Shown here one piece after another: positions 8,338 to 18,049 of a DNA stretch of 64,000 nucleotides. This DNA is from Arthrobacter sp. H16F315 (GTDB lineage Bacteria; Actinomycetota; Actinomycetes; Actinomycetales; Micrococcaceae): contig NZ_JAMXSS010000002.1 in NCBI RefSeq assembly GCF_024124825.1, forward strand, positions 806,001 to 870,000, written 5' to 3'. The translations under genes and the position numbers were made by a program. The notes below the pieces were generated by a model that saw nothing but the letters and a program-made list of their open reading frames with translations, did no database searches and was not told the DNA's origin. How positions within the stretch are numbered: position 1 is the first letter of the stretch; every line of letters starts with the position of its first letter.

Positions 8338-9284
8338 GCATCTCCAATCCCTCCCGTCCCGACGTGGGCGGCAGGAAACTCCCGCCCACGACCGCGAACC
8401 GCGCGGCAGGGCGCGCCGACGGAAAACGAACATCCGCGAAGCGGCACTACGGAACCCACATTTTCCTGAGCGTTATGGCCATTATGTGGCTGATTCCGCT
8501 GGTGTGGACCCTCTTCACAGCGCTGCGGCCGAAGGCGGACACCGACAAATACGGCTACTTCAGCCTCGGTGGCTCCTTCAGTTTCGACAACTTCGTGCAG
8601 GCATGGACGCAGGCCGGTTTCGCCCAGTACGCATGGAACTCCGTCCTGATCACGGTCCCCTCGGTCCTGCTGATCCTCTTCTTCGCCTCCATGATGGCTT
8701 TCGCCGTCAGCCGGGTGAACTGGAAGTTCAACATCACCCTGCTGATCATGTTCACGGCCGGGAACCTGCTGCCGCCCCAGGTGCTGGCCGCTCCCCTGTT
8801 CGAAATGTTCAAGCACTTCGAACTGCCGTACAGCATCAGCGATTCGGGCAACCTGCTCAATACCTACATCAGCGTCATTGCCGTTGATACCGCTTTCCAA
8901 ATCGGCTTCGTCACCTTTGTGCTCTCCAACTACATGAAGGCGCTGTCCTCCGAATTGACGGAGGCCGCCCTCGTGGACGGTGCGGGCATCTGGCGCCAGT
9001 ACTGGGAGATCATCCTGCCGCTGTGCCGCCCGGCGCTGGCGGCCATGGGCACCTTGGAAGTGATCTTTATTTACAACGACTTCTTCTGGCCTCTTCTTTT
9101 TATTCAAAGCGGGGACCGGCTTCCGCTGACCACGGCCGTGAACAACCTCCAGGGCCAGTTCCTGTCCAACTACAACCTCATTGCCGCGGGCGCCATGATT
9201 ACGGCGATCCCGGCCCTGATCATCTACCTCATGCTTCAGCGGCACTTCGTCGCCGGACTGACCCTCGGCTCCAGTAAAGGATAA
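8334..9284 (+). CDS. Sugar ABC transporter permease (MalG/UgpE type)
   Basis: 316-aa second permease of the galactoside importer. Six predicted helices are followed by the EAA loop 'LTEAALVDGAGIWRQYW'. It is translationally coupled to the preceding permease (4-nt overlap) and 2 bp ahead of the GTG start of the GH42 gene. Confidence 0.9.
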   Translation: MSISNPSRPDVGGRKLPPTTANRAAGRADGKRTSAKRHYGTHIFLSVMAIMWLIPLVWTLFTALRPKADTDKYGYFSLGGSFSFDNFVQAWTQAGFAQYAWNSVLITVPSVLLILFFASMMAFAVSRVNWKFNITLLIMFTAGNLLPPQVLAAPLFEMFKHFELPYSISDSGNLLNTYISVIAVDTAFQIGFVTFVLSNYMKALSSELTEAALVDGAGIWRQYWEIILPLCRPALAAMGTLEVIFIYNDFFWPLLFIQSGDRLPLTTAVNNLQGQFLSNYNLIAAGAMITAIPALIIYLMLQRHFVAGLTLGSSKG

Positions 9285-9286
9285 AT

Positions 9287-11389
9287 GTGAGCAGCAACCA
9301 CAACGCCGCCATGGACTACATCACCGCCCGTCTCGGCTCCGAAGGGTCGCCGATGCTGGCCTTTGGCGGAGATTACAACCCCGAGCAGTGGCCCGAGGAA
9401 ACCTGGGACGAAGACGTCCGGCTGATGCGCGAGGCCGGCGTCAACCTGGTCAGCGTGGGCATCTTCAGCTGGTCCCTGCTCGAACCATCCGAGGGCAGCT
9501 ACGAATTCGGCTGGCTGGACCGGGTCCTGGACCTGCTGCATGCCAACGGCATCCGGGTTGACCTGGCGAACGCCACGGCCTCCCCACCGCCCTGGTTCAG
9601 CCACAAGTATCCCCAATCACTGCCGGTGACGGCCGACGGCGTGCGGCACAGCTACGGTTCCCGGCAGGCTTTTGCCGCCTCAAGCCCGGACTACCGCCGC
9701 GCCGCCGCGGCGCTGACCGAGCAGATCGTGCTCCGCTACAAGGACCATCCGGCCGTGGTGATGTGGCACGTCCACAATGAGTACGGCTGCCACAACCAGC
9801 CTGACTTCTCCGACGGTGCCGCTGCGGGTTTCCGGCGCTGGCTCGAACTTCGGTACGGCAGCATCGATGCCCTCAATGCCGCGTGGGGAACCTCATTCTG
9901 GTCCCAGCGCTACTCGGCCTGGGCGCAGATCCTGCCGCCCCGGACGTCCGGGACCTGGGTCAACCCGACCCAGCAACTGGACTTCGCCCGGTACTCCTCC
10001 GATGAGCTGCTCGAATGCTACACGGCCGAGGCGGCCATCATCCGCTCGCACTCGGGGCATCCCGTCACCACCAACTTCATGGGCTTCAATATGGGCCTGC
10101 ACCAGCCCGTGGATTACTGGCGCTGGTCCGAGGAAATGGATGTGGTCTCCAACGACCACTACCTCATTGCCGAAGATCCGCGGAATTTCCAGGAGCTGGC
10201 GGCAACGGCTGACCTCACCCGCGGCTGGGCCAAGGGCAAGCCGTGGCTCCTGATGGAGCATTCCACCTCGGCGGTCAACTGGCAGCCCCGCAACATCGCC
10301 AAGGCGCCAGGCCAGATGCTCCGCAATGCCATGCAGCACGTGGCCCGCGGCGCTGACGGTGCGCTCTTTTTCCAGTGGCGGGCCTCGCGCGCCGGCGCCG
10401 AAAAATTCCACTCCGGAATGCTGCCGCACGCAGGCACGGACACCAAAGTCTGGCGCGAAGTCGTCCAGCTGGGACAGGCGCTGCGCAGCCTGGCCGAGCT
10501 CAGCGGTTCGGTTGTCACCGGCTCCTCCGGCCAGGTGGATGTGGCTATCCTGCACGACACCGACGCCCGCTGGGCCTCGGAACTGGACTCGCACCCGAGT
10601 GTGCACGCCTCGAATATCGCGGAAACCAGGCGCTGGCACGACGCCTTCTACCGGGCCGGCATTCCCACGGACTTTCGGCAGAGCACCGAGGACCTGGCCG
10701 GTTATCGCCTCGTGGTCGCGCCGATGCAGTACCTCGTCACCGACGCCGGGGCGGCAAACCTGGAAGCCTACGTCCGCGCCGGCGGCCACCTCGTGGTGAC
10801 GTATTTCTCCGGTATCGTGGACGAAAATGACCACATCAGGCTTGGCAGTTACCCGGGGGCGTTCAGTGCCCTGCTGGGCGTACGGATGGAAGAGTTCTTT
10901 CCGCTTTGCGCCGGCGAAAGCGTCCGGCTCAGCGGCTTCGGTGCGGGCTCCTGCTGGAATGAGCTGGGGCGTACCACCACCGCCGAGGTCCTGGCGGCCA
11001 TCGACGAGGGGCCGGCCGCCGGTTCCCCCGCCGTGACCCGCAACCACGCCGGAAGCGGCCGTGCCTACTACGTCGCCACAACACTCGCGCCGGCGAGCCT
11101 GGGCGAACTGCTCGGCGTCATCTGTGCCGATGCGGCCGTGCAGCCGCTTGTCCCGGATCTGCCGGCCGGTGTCGAAGTGACCCGGCGAAGCAAAGACGGA
11201 ACAGACTGGACGTTCTGCATCAACCACGGAACACAAGACGTCCGGCTGCCGCTGGCAGGCGTTGACCTGCTTACCGGCACCGAGCTCGACGGCGGGCTCG
11301 GGCTGGAAGCCGGGGCCGTCGCCGTCGTCCGTTCCACCGCCCGGCAGGGCAGCCCCTCCGCCGCCACGTCAACCCACTCAAGCCTGTAA
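9287..11389 (+). CDS. Beta-galactosidase, glycoside hydrolase family 42
   Basis: 700-aa cytoplasmic enzyme that hydrolyses terminal beta-D-galactosides to galactose, the likely first step after import. An N-terminal TIM barrel starts with 'GGDYNPEQWPEETWDEDV'. The acid/base Glu is in 'WHVHNEYG' (about residue 165) and the nucleophile Glu in 'LLMEHSTSAVNW' (about 324). A trimerisation domain and small C-terminal beta domain follow. Length fits the family (about 650-700 aa). The start is GTG, preceded by AAAGG. It sits between the importer and the DeoR regulator. No signal peptide is visible. Confidence 0.93.
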   Translation: MSSNHNAAMDYITARLGSEGSPMLAFGGDYNPEQWPEETWDEDVRLMREAGVNLVSVGIFSWSLLEPSEGSYEFGWLDRVLDLLHANGIRVDLANATASPPPWFSHKYPQSLPVTADGVRHSYGSRQAFAASSPDYRRAAAALTEQIVLRYKDHPAVVMWHVHNEYGCHNQPDFSDGAAAGFRRWLELRYGSIDALNAAWGTSFWSQRYSAWAQILPPRTSGTWVNPTQQLDFARYSSDELLECYTAEAAIIRSHSGHPVTTNFMGFNMGLHQPVDYWRWSEEMDVVSNDHYLIAEDPRNFQELAATADLTRGWAKGKPWLLMEHSTSAVNWQPRNIAKAPGQMLRNAMQHVARGADGALFFQWRASRAGAEKFHSGMLPHAGTDTKVWREVVQLGQALRSLAELSGSVVTGSSGQVDVAILHDTDARWASELDSHPSVHASNIAETRRWHDAFYRAGIPTDFRQSTEDLAGYRLVVAPMQYLVTDAGAANLEAYVRAGGHLVVTYFSGIVDENDHIRLGSYPGAFSALLGVRMEEFFPLCAGESVRLSGFGAGSCWNELGRTTTAEVLAAIDEGPAAGSPAVTRNHAGSGRAYYVATTLAPASLGELLGVICADAAVQPLVPDLPAGVEVTRRSKDGTDWTFCINHGTQDVRLPLAGVDLLTGTELDGGLGLEAGAVAVVRSTARQGSPSAATSTHSSL

Positions 11390-11398
11390 GGACTCCGC

Positions 11399-12217
11399 AT
11401 GCTAGCCGCAGCCCGTCATTCCGCCATTCTCGCGGAGGTCCAGCGTGAGCGGATTGTCCGCGTCACGGACCTCGCCAAGATGCTCGGCGTCTCGCTGATG
11501 ACCGTGCGGCGCGACATCGAGGCGCTCGACACGGCCGGCGTACTGGAAAAGATCCATGGCGGGGCCAAGCTGCCCGGCGGGGCCAGCACCCACGAGCCGG
11601 GCTTTGAGCTGAAAGTGACGCAGCTCAAGGACGAAAAAATGGCAATCGCCCAGGAGGCGGCCGCCCAGGTTCGCGAAGGCATGGCCGTGGGGCTCAGCGC
11701 CGGAACCACTACCTGGGCGCTGGCCCAGCTGTTGTCCCCCGGTCCCCGGATCACGGTGGTCACCAACTCGGTGCGGATCGCCGACGTTTTCCACCAGAAT
11801 TCCTCTGCGTCCACTGTGATCCTGACCGGCGGCGAGCGGACCCCTTCGGATGCGCTCGTCGGGCCGCTGGCCACCTCCTCGCTCAGGCAACTGCACCTGG
11901 ATGTGCTGTTCCTCGGCGTCCACGGGGTCGACGCCGATGCCGGGTTCACCACACCAAACGTCCTGGAGGCAGAGACGGACAGGGCTTTCGTCAGTGCGGC
12001 CCGCCGGGTGGTGGTGCTCGCCGACCACACGAAGTGGGGCACCCTGGGTATCAGCACGATTGCGAGCCTCGAGGATGCCGACGAACTCATCAGCGACGAC
12101 CTCCTGGGCGGTGAAGCCCGGCGCATTCTTGGCGAACGCGTGGGGCGGCTCCGGCTTGCTCCTGCCGGCGGCGCCCGGCCCGTCCCCGCCGCACGCCTCC
12201 TGGCCACGCCGGGCTGA
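11399..12217 (+). CDS. DeoR family regulator of the galactoside operon
   Basis: 272-aa regulator. An N-terminal DeoR HTH ('RIVRVTDLAKMLGVSLMTVR', 'VLEKIHGGAKL') is followed by a C-terminal sugar-phosphate sensor with 'GLSAGTTTWALAQLL' and 'VTNSVRIADVF'. It is encoded inside the operon between the beta- and alpha-galactosidase genes, so it is co-transcribed with its presumed targets. The effector is probably a galactose-derived phosphosugar (inference). Confidence 0.88.
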   Translation: MLAAARHSAILAEVQRERIVRVTDLAKMLGVSLMTVRRDIEALDTAGVLEKIHGGAKLPGGASTHEPGFELKVTQLKDEKMAIAQEAAAQVREGMAVGLSAGTTTWALAQLLSPGPRITVVTNSVRIADVFHQNSSASTVILTGGERTPSDALVGPLATSSLRQLHLDVLFLGVHGVDADAGFTTPNVLEAETDRAFVSAARRVVVLADHTKWGTLGISTIASLEDADELISDDLLGGEARRILGERVGRLRLAPAGGARPVPAARLLATPG

Positions 12218-12261
12218 CCGGTACGGCCCGCCCACCCCAACCCCCTATGCCTGGAGCTACC

Positions 12262-14511
12262 GTGAACAACCCGGACCTCACTCGTGCACCCGAGACCCCT
12301 TTGCCCCTCCCTGATCCGCTCTACCTGCGCCGCTCAGGAACGTCACTGCTGATCGATTTCCGCACCGGTGAACCCGCCCTGCTGCACTTCGGCGCCGACC
12401 TTGGCCCGGCTCTTCCGGACCTGTCCCTGTTGGGCGACCCCGTGCCGCACTCGGCCCTCGACATCCCCGTCACGCTCGGGCTGATCCCGCAGGCATCCTC
12501 CGGCTGGCGGGGGCGTCCGGGCCTCCGCGGGCACCGCAACGGACTGGCGTTCTCGGCCCGCCTGCGCGTGAGCGCGGTGGAACGATCCAGCGGGACGGAC
12601 TGCTCAGCCGTAATCACCCAGGCCGACCCAACCGCGGGTGTCACCGTCCGCACGGAGGTCAGGATCAACGACGGCGGCCTGCTCCAGCTCCGGCACCGGC
12701 TCGATAACAACGGGACCGATCCCTATAGCGTCGAGGAACTCGCGGCGGTGCTTCCGGTGGGCCGCGCCGCCACCGAGATCCTGGACCTGACCGGGCGGTG
12801 GTGCCGGGAGTCGCACCCCCAGCGGATGCCGCTGGGCCAGGGAACCTGGGTCCGCTCCGGGCGGCACGGCCGGACCGGCCATGACGCCTCGCTCCTGCTG
12901 GCCGCCGGCACCCCCGGATTCGGCAACCGCCACGGGCAGGTGTGGGCCGTCCACCTGGGCTGGAGCGGCAACCACGAGAGCTTCGTCGACGCCGCCCCCG
13001 ACGGCCGCACGGTGATCGGGGCCTCGGAGCTGCTTGGCTCCGGCGAGATCACCCTCGCCGCAAACACCGGCTACGAGACGCCCTGGTTGTTCGCGGCGTA
13101 CTCCGCCGAGGGGCTGGACGGTATCAGCGACGCGTTCTACGCCTGGTTCCGCCAGCGCCCGCACCACCCCGGCGCAGAGTCCGGCAAGGCCCGCCCGGTG
13201 GTCCTCAACGTCTGGGAAGCGGTGTATTTCGACCACCGGATGCCGGTACTGCTTGAACTCGCCGAATCCGCCGCCCGGCTTGGGGTGGAACGCTACGTCC
13301 TGGACGACGGCTGGTTCCGGGGACGGCGCCATGACGGTGCGGGCCTCGGAGACTGGTACGTTGACGAGGACCTGTGGCCCGAAGGCTTGTCCCCGCTGAT
13401 TGACGCGGTCACCGGCCACGGGATGGAGTTCGGGCTCTGGGTCGAGCCAGAGATGGTCAATGAAGATTCGGACCTGGCCCGGGCCCACCCGGGCTGGATC
13501 GCCGGCCCGGCCCCGCGGCCGTCCAGCGACGGCGGACCGGCTGGCCGGCTGCCGGAGCGGTGGCGGCACCAGCAGGTCCTGGACCTGGTCAATCCGGAGG
13601 CCTGGCAGTACATTTTCGACCGGCTCGATGCCTTGCTGCGCGAAAACAACATCGCCTACCTCAAGTGGGACCAGAACCGGGACCTCGGCGAAATGGGCCA
13701 TGCCGGCCGGCCGTCAGTGCACGACCAGACAAGGGCCGTTTACCGGCTCCTCGACGAGCTCCGCAAGGCCCATCCCGGCGTCGAGATCGAAAGCTGCTCC
13801 TCTGGAGGTGCCCGTGTGGACCTTGGCATCCTGGAACGCACGGACCGGATCTGGGGCTCGGATTGCAACGATGCCCTGGAACGGCAAACCATCCAGCGCT
13901 GGACCGGGATAGTGGTCCCGCCGGAACTCGTCGGATCCCACATCGGACCGACCCGAAGCCACACCACCGCACGAACCCACGACCTTTCCTTCCGGGCCAT
14001 CACGGCCATGTTCGGCCATTTCGGCCTCGAATGGGACGTCCGGCACCTCGATGATTCCGAGCGCACCGAACTTGCGGCAGCAATCGCCCTGTTCAAGGAA
14101 TACCGCTCGCTGCTGCACACCGGACGTATGGTGCGGGCCGACGAGTCCGATCCGGCCCTCCGGCTGCATGGCGTCGTTTCGCACGACGGCGGCGAGGCCC
14201 TCTTCGCGCTGGTGTCCGTGGCGACCTCATTCGCTGAAGTCCCCGGCCGGATCGCCGTCCCGGGGTTGCTGCCGGATGCCGTGTATCGGGTGGAAGCGGT
14301 CTACCCGGCGCCGGACGACAGGCGGGCGTTCCTGCAGGCCGTGCCGCCGGCGTGGCTAGCCGCCGGCGTTGAGGCGACGGGCCGTTTCCTGGCCGGTTCC
14401 GGACTTCCGATGCCTGTCCTCAACCCGGAGCACGGGCTGCTCCTGACCGCCCGCCGGGTCACCGCTGCCGGGCTAACCCCAGCCGGCGGCCACGCCGTGA
14501 GGAGCTCCTGA
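12262..14511 (+). CDS. Alpha-galactosidase, glycoside hydrolase family 36
   Basis: About 749-aa enzyme releasing galactose from alpha-galactosides such as melibiose and raffinose. After an N-terminal beta domain, the catalytic barrel shows 'ERYVLDDGWFRGRRHD', 'EFGLWVEPEMVNEDSDL', the nucleophile Asp in 'YLKWDQNRD' and the acid/base Asp in 'GSDCNDALER', with 'IESCSSGGARVDLG' between them. The start is taken as GTG at 12262 with GGAG 5 nt upstream; an in-frame ATG 15 bp earlier has no Shine-Dalgarno. No signal peptide, so it acts on imported sugar. It ends 1 bp before galT. Confidence 0.93.
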   Translation: MNNPDLTRAPETPLPLPDPLYLRRSGTSLLIDFRTGEPALLHFGADLGPALPDLSLLGDPVPHSALDIPVTLGLIPQASSGWRGRPGLRGHRNGLAFSARLRVSAVERSSGTDCSAVITQADPTAGVTVRTEVRINDGGLLQLRHRLDNNGTDPYSVEELAAVLPVGRAATEILDLTGRWCRESHPQRMPLGQGTWVRSGRHGRTGHDASLLLAAGTPGFGNRHGQVWAVHLGWSGNHESFVDAAPDGRTVIGASELLGSGEITLAANTGYETPWLFAAYSAEGLDGISDAFYAWFRQRPHHPGAESGKARPVVLNVWEAVYFDHRMPVLLELAESAARLGVERYVLDDGWFRGRRHDGAGLGDWYVDEDLWPEGLSPLIDAVTGHGMEFGLWVEPEMVNEDSDLARAHPGWIAGPAPRPSSDGGPAGRLPERWRHQQVLDLVNPEAWQYIFDRLDALLRENNIAYLKWDQNRDLGEMGHAGRPSVHDQTRAVYRLLDELRKAHPGVEIESCSSGGARVDLGILERTDRIWGSDCNDALERQTIQRWTGIVVPPELVGSHIGPTRSHTTARTHDLSFRAITAMFGHFGLEWDVRHLDDSERTELAAAIALFKEYRSLLHTGRMVRADESDPALRLHGVVSHDGGEALFALVSVATSFAEVPGRIAVPGLLPDAVYRVEAVYPAPDDRRAFLQAVPPAWLAAGVEATGRFLAGSGLPMPVLNPEHGLLLTARRVTAAGLTPAGGHAVRSS

Positions 14512-14512
14512 C

Positions 14513-15716
14513 ATGGGCCAGATTGCAAAGCGCTCCTACAAGCTCTCCGACGGCCGGGACATCATCTACTTCGATGATGCAGATACCGTCCTGCCGCCTG
14601 AACGCGGGGACGATCTCCGCGAGCCGGCCGTCCGGCCGCCCACGGCCACGATGCGCCAGGACGCCCTGACCGGCGAATGGATTTCGATCGCGGCTGCCCG
14701 GCAGAACCGGGTGGTCCTGCCGCCCTCGCATCTGGATCCGCTGGCCCCCGCGTCGCCGGACAATCCTTCGGAAATTCCGAGCCGCTATGACGTCGCCGTC
14801 TTTGAAAACAAATCCCCGTCTTTCGGGCCCGGGCTGTCCGGCCCCGAAGCGCCCGAAACCCTGGACGATCTGGCCCGGGTCGGGCTGGGGCGCAGCCGGC
14901 AATCAGTGGGCCGGTGCGAAGTGGTGTGCTTTTCCCCGAACACACCGGTTCCCTCGCCGGGATGTCCGTGTCCCGGATGCGCACGGTTGTGGAGGCCTGG
15001 GCAGACCGGACGGCCGCGCTGTCGGCGCTGCCCGGCGTCGAGCAGGTCTTCCCTTTCGAGAATCGGGGCGAGGCGATCGGTGTGACGCTGCACCACCCGC
15101 ACGGACAGATCTATGCCTACCCCTTTATCACTCCCCGCACTGCCCAATTGGTCCGCACCATCGAAAATTACGGCGGCTCGCTGTTCGAGGACATCCTTGA
15201 CTTTGAGCAGAAATCCGAGCGGGTGCTGCTCCAGGGTGAGCACTGGACGGCGTTTGTGCCGTTTGCCGCGCGCTGGCCACTGGAAGTACACGTCCTCCCG
15301 CACCGGCACGTCCCGGATCTCGCCGCCACAACGGGCGGGGAACGCGATGAGTTCTCCCGGCTGTACCGCCGGCTCCTGCGCGGCATCGACGCCCTCTACG
15401 ACACCCCCACGCCCTACATTTCGGCGTGGCATCAGGCCCCCGTCCACGTCCACCGGGACGACATCCGCCTGATGCTGCAGCTGACCTCCCCCGCCGGGAA
15501 AAAGACAAGCTCAAGTACTTGGCAGGTTCCGAGGCGGCGATGGGTGCGTTTATAGCAGACATCCCGCCGGAAACCGCTGCCGCACGGCTCCGCAAGGCCA
15601 TCGAAAAAGCCGGCGTCGGGCCAGCCGGGGCAGCCCCGACGGCCACGGAACCGCCCGTCGCGGGACAGCGCACGGCAGGACATCGCACGGCAGGACAGGA
15701 GTACCCCCGGCCATGA
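14513..15716 (+). CDS. galT: Galactose-1-phosphate uridylyltransferase, with two frameshifts
   Basis: Leloir-pathway enzyme exchanging UMP between UDP-glucose and galactose-1-phosphate; about 401 aa when two missing bases are restored. The active-site histidine motif 'HHPHGQIYAYPF' is in the middle frame. The breaks are at C-runs 14934-14937 (restoring 'VVCFSPEHTGSLAG') and 15488-15492 (restoring 'LTSPRREKDKLKYLAGSEAA'). The tail has a 15-bp near-tandem repeat (15669-15697, coding 'RTAGHRTAG'). Its stop codon overlaps the galK start (ATGA). Two losses in one gene, both in C-homopolymers, with intact neighbours, point to sequence error. Confidence 0.88.
15669..15697. repeat. Short 15-bp-period tandem repeat in the galT tail
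   Basis: CGCACGGCAGGACA occurs at 15669-15682 and 15684-15697 within the galT C-terminal codons. A looser third copy precedes it. Confidence 0.7.
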
Positions 15717-16900
15717 ACGACGTCCTGCACCGTGGAAGCAAGTACTTCGAAAGCCAGTTCGGCGGCGTGCCGGACGGGCTGTGGTCGGCGCCGGGCCGGG
15801 TCAACCTGATCGGTGAGCACACGGACTATAACGACGGCTACGCGTTTCCGATCGCAATCGATAAGCGCACCACTGTGGCGGCCCGCGCGCGGGAAGACCG
15901 CCTGCTGCGGGTGGCCAGCAGCTCCTATCCCGGCGTGGTGGAGGTCAGCTTGGACCACCTCGACCCGGCTGCGCTCACCGGCTGGGCCGCCTACCCGCTG
16001 GGCGTTGCCTGGGCGATGAGCCAGCCGCCGGGAGGTGCGGGCGACGCCGGTGCCACCATTGCCCGCGCCGGGCTGACCGGCATGGATCTGGCACTGACCT
16101 CGGACGTCCCGGCCGGCGCCGGCCTCTCTTCGTCCGCGGCCGTCGAATGCGCCGTTGCCCTGGCCCTGAATGAGCTGTGGGGACTTGGGCTGGACAGGCA
16201 GGAACTGGCCAGGATCGGCCAACTGGCCGAGAACCGTGTGGTCGGCGCGCCCACCGGCATCATGGACCAGTCGGCTTCGCTTCTGGGCGAGCCGGATCAT
16301 GGCATCCTGCTTGACTGCCAGCACCTCACGACCGAGAGTATTGCCCTCGGCTTAACCGCCGCCGGGGTAGGGATCCTCGTGATCGACACCCGCACCAGCC
16401 ACTCGCACTCGGACGGCGGCTATGCCAGCCGACGCCGGTCCTGCGAGGACGGCGCCCGCATCATGGGCGTCGCCAGCCTACGGGCCCTTGGCCCCGGCGA
16501 CCTTCCCCGCGCCGAGGCCCTGCTGGATGGGCAGACCTTCCGCCGGGTCCGCCACATCATCACGGAGAACCAGCGGGTATTGGACACCGTCGCCGCGCTG
16601 CGGACATCGGGCCCTGCCGCCATCGGATCATTCCTCAACGAATCACATGTCTCGATGCGCGACGACTTCGAAATCTCCACGCCGGAACTTGACCTCGCCG
16701 TCTCCAGCGCCCAGGAATTAGGCAGTATCGGCGCCCGCATGACCGGCGGGGGCTTTGGCGGCGCCGCGATCGCACTGGTGCGAAACAGCGACGCCGCCAG
16801 GGTCGCCGAGGGAATTGCCCGTGAGTTCTCCGACGCGGGCTTCGCCGCGCCGCACATCTTTCCCGTCAGCGCGTCGGCCGGTGCCCGGCGCGAACGGTAA
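15713..16900 (+). CDS. galK: Galactokinase
   Basis: 395-aa GHMP-family kinase phosphorylating galactose at C1 with ATP, feeding GalT. All GHMP motifs are visible: the galactokinase signature 'GRVNLIGEHTDYNDGYAFPI' near the N-terminus, the phosphate loop 'PAGAGLSSSAAVECAVAL' and the C-terminal 'GARMTGGGFGGAAIAL'. Length matches the family. It is the last gene of the galactoside operon, coupled to galT by a 4-nt overlap. No galE lies in the operon itself; the sugar epimerase at 18886-19950 more likely belongs to another pathway. Confidence 0.95.
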   Translation: MNDVLHRGSKYFESQFGGVPDGLWSAPGRVNLIGEHTDYNDGYAFPIAIDKRTTVAARAREDRLLRVASSSYPGVVEVSLDHLDPAALTGWAAYPLGVAWAMSQPPGGAGDAGATIARAGLTGMDLALTSDVPAGAGLSSSAAVECAVALALNELWGLGLDRQELARIGQLAENRVVGAPTGIMDQSASLLGEPDHGILLDCQHLTTESIALGLTAAGVGILVIDTRTSHSHSDGGYASRRRSCEDGARIMGVASLRALGPGDLPRAEALLDGQTFRRVRHIITENQRVLDTVAALRTSGPAAIGSFLNESHVSMRDDFEISTPELDLAVSSAQELGSIGARMTGGGFGGAAIALVRNSDAARVAEGIAREFSDAGFAAPHIFPVSASAGARRER

Positions 16901-16939
16901 CACCGACGTCGGCACCTTTGGTGTCCGCGGGTTGGCCGC

Positions 16940-17752
16940 TTAGATGCTGCGATGGTCCCGGACTGAAGCTTCCAAGGCATCAAGTCCGGGCGCCAACGCC
17001 GCATCGACTGCCATCGGGTCCTCGACATTGAGCCGCTGCATGCTGCGTCGGCTTTCCGGCGCCGTGTTGATTTCGTGGTCACCGGCAAGAAGCCCGGCCA
17101 TAAGGTCCTTGATGACGGCCTCGACTGTCCGGCGCTCCCAGCCCTGATCGGCACCGGCGTTCTGGGTGGACATCATCGCGGTGTCCGTCGCCCCCGGATA
17201 CACCGTGGCCACGTGCACGCCGGTGCCGTGCAGTTCACGCCGCAACGATTCCCCGAAGCGTGCCAGCCCGGCCTTTGTGGCCGCGTACACGGCGTAGAAC
17301 GGCATACCCACCAGCGCGATGCCACTGGAAATATTGAGCACGATACTGTCCCTCGCTGTGCCGCCGGCCCGCAGTTGCGGCAAGAGGGCCCGGGTCAGCA
17401 GCAGCGGCGCGGTGAGATTCAGATCGATCATCGAGCGCACATCCACCTCGCTGGAGAGCTCCAGGCGGCCCGCCCGGACGTTACCGGCGTTGTTGATCAG
17501 CAAGTCCACGGCGTCCCACGCCACGACTGCCTCGACCACCCGGTCCACGGCGCCCGGCATGCTCAGGTCCTGCACAAGGATTTCGGCACTGCCGCCAGCG
17601 GCTTGAACCAGCGCAGCGGTTTCCGTCAGCGTTTCTTCCCTACGGCCCACGAGCAACAAGTGCGCACCGCGGGCGGCGAACTCGAGGGCCAGGGCCTGGC
17701 CGATTCCCTGACCTGCGCCGGTGATGATGCCTCGGCGGTTGCTGAGATCCAT
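16940..17752 (-). CDS. SDR family NAD(P)-dependent oxidoreductase
   Basis: 270-aa short-chain dehydrogenase. It has the nucleotide-binding glycine motif 'ITGAGQGIGQALA', 'NNAGN', the catalytic Ser in 'LNISSGIAL' and the YxxxK pair in 'YAVYAATKAG'. Start MDLSNRRG has a GGAAGG Shine-Dalgarno; the frame continues upstream but without homology. It is transcribed toward galK and stands alone. The left arm of the 860-bp inverted repeat begins 124 bp upstream of its start. Substrate unknown. Confidence 0.88.
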   Translation of the reverse strand: MDLSNRRGIITGAGQGIGQALALEFAARGAHLLLVGRREETLTETAALVQAAGGSAEILVQDLSMPGAVDRVVEAVVAWDAVDLLINNAGNVRAGRLELSSEVDVRSMIDLNLTAPLLLTRALLPQLRAGGTARDSIVLNISSGIALVGMPFYAVYAATKAGLARFGESLRRELHGTGVHVATVYPGATDTAMMSTQNAGADQGWERRTVEAVIKDLMAGLLAGDHEINTAPESRRSMQRLNVEDPMAVDAALAPGLDALEASVRDHRSI

Positions 17753-17909
17753 CTGGGGATCCTTCCGGTTTGCGGATGCCGGAACGCGATGACGTCCGGC
17801 GGGGTGTTCAGTGAGCGTCAACCCACACCGTCCGCGGGCTATTCCGAAGTGGATGGGCCGCGACGGTCCACCAGCGGATGTAACGGGTTGGTTACGGGTT
17901 TGGGGTGAC

Positions 17910-17939
17910 CCATCCGGGGTGGGGGGTGTTCCCGAAGTA
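17910..17939 (+). promoter_or_regulatory. SigK-type ECF promoter of lipoprotein copy A
   Basis: CCATCC (17910-17915), 16-bp spacer, then CCGAAGTA (17932-17939). The known mycobacterial SigK promoter pattern is CCATCC-N16/17-CCGAATAG. Transcription starting near 17945 would give a leader of about 105 nt before the ATG at 18050. Within that leader are inverted repeats TCCTGACA/TGTCAGGA (17941-17948, 17975-17982). Confidence 0.55.
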
Positions 17940-18049
17940 CTCCTGACAGACCAAGCCGGACCCGCTGGATTCATTGTCAGGACCGCACCGCTTACGGTGT
18001 GGCCGCGGGAACGGATACATCCACTGAACTACTTTCAAGGAGCATTCCC

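Noticed and set aside
8298..9245. Long antisense reading frame opposite the permease gene
   Set aside because: High-GC shadow frame with low-complexity composition; the plus strand holds a clear MalG-type permease.
14513..15716. Programmed ribosomal frameshifting in galT
   Set aside because: Two separate shifts at plain C-runs, no slippery heptamer or downstream structure, and the same pattern in seven other genes.
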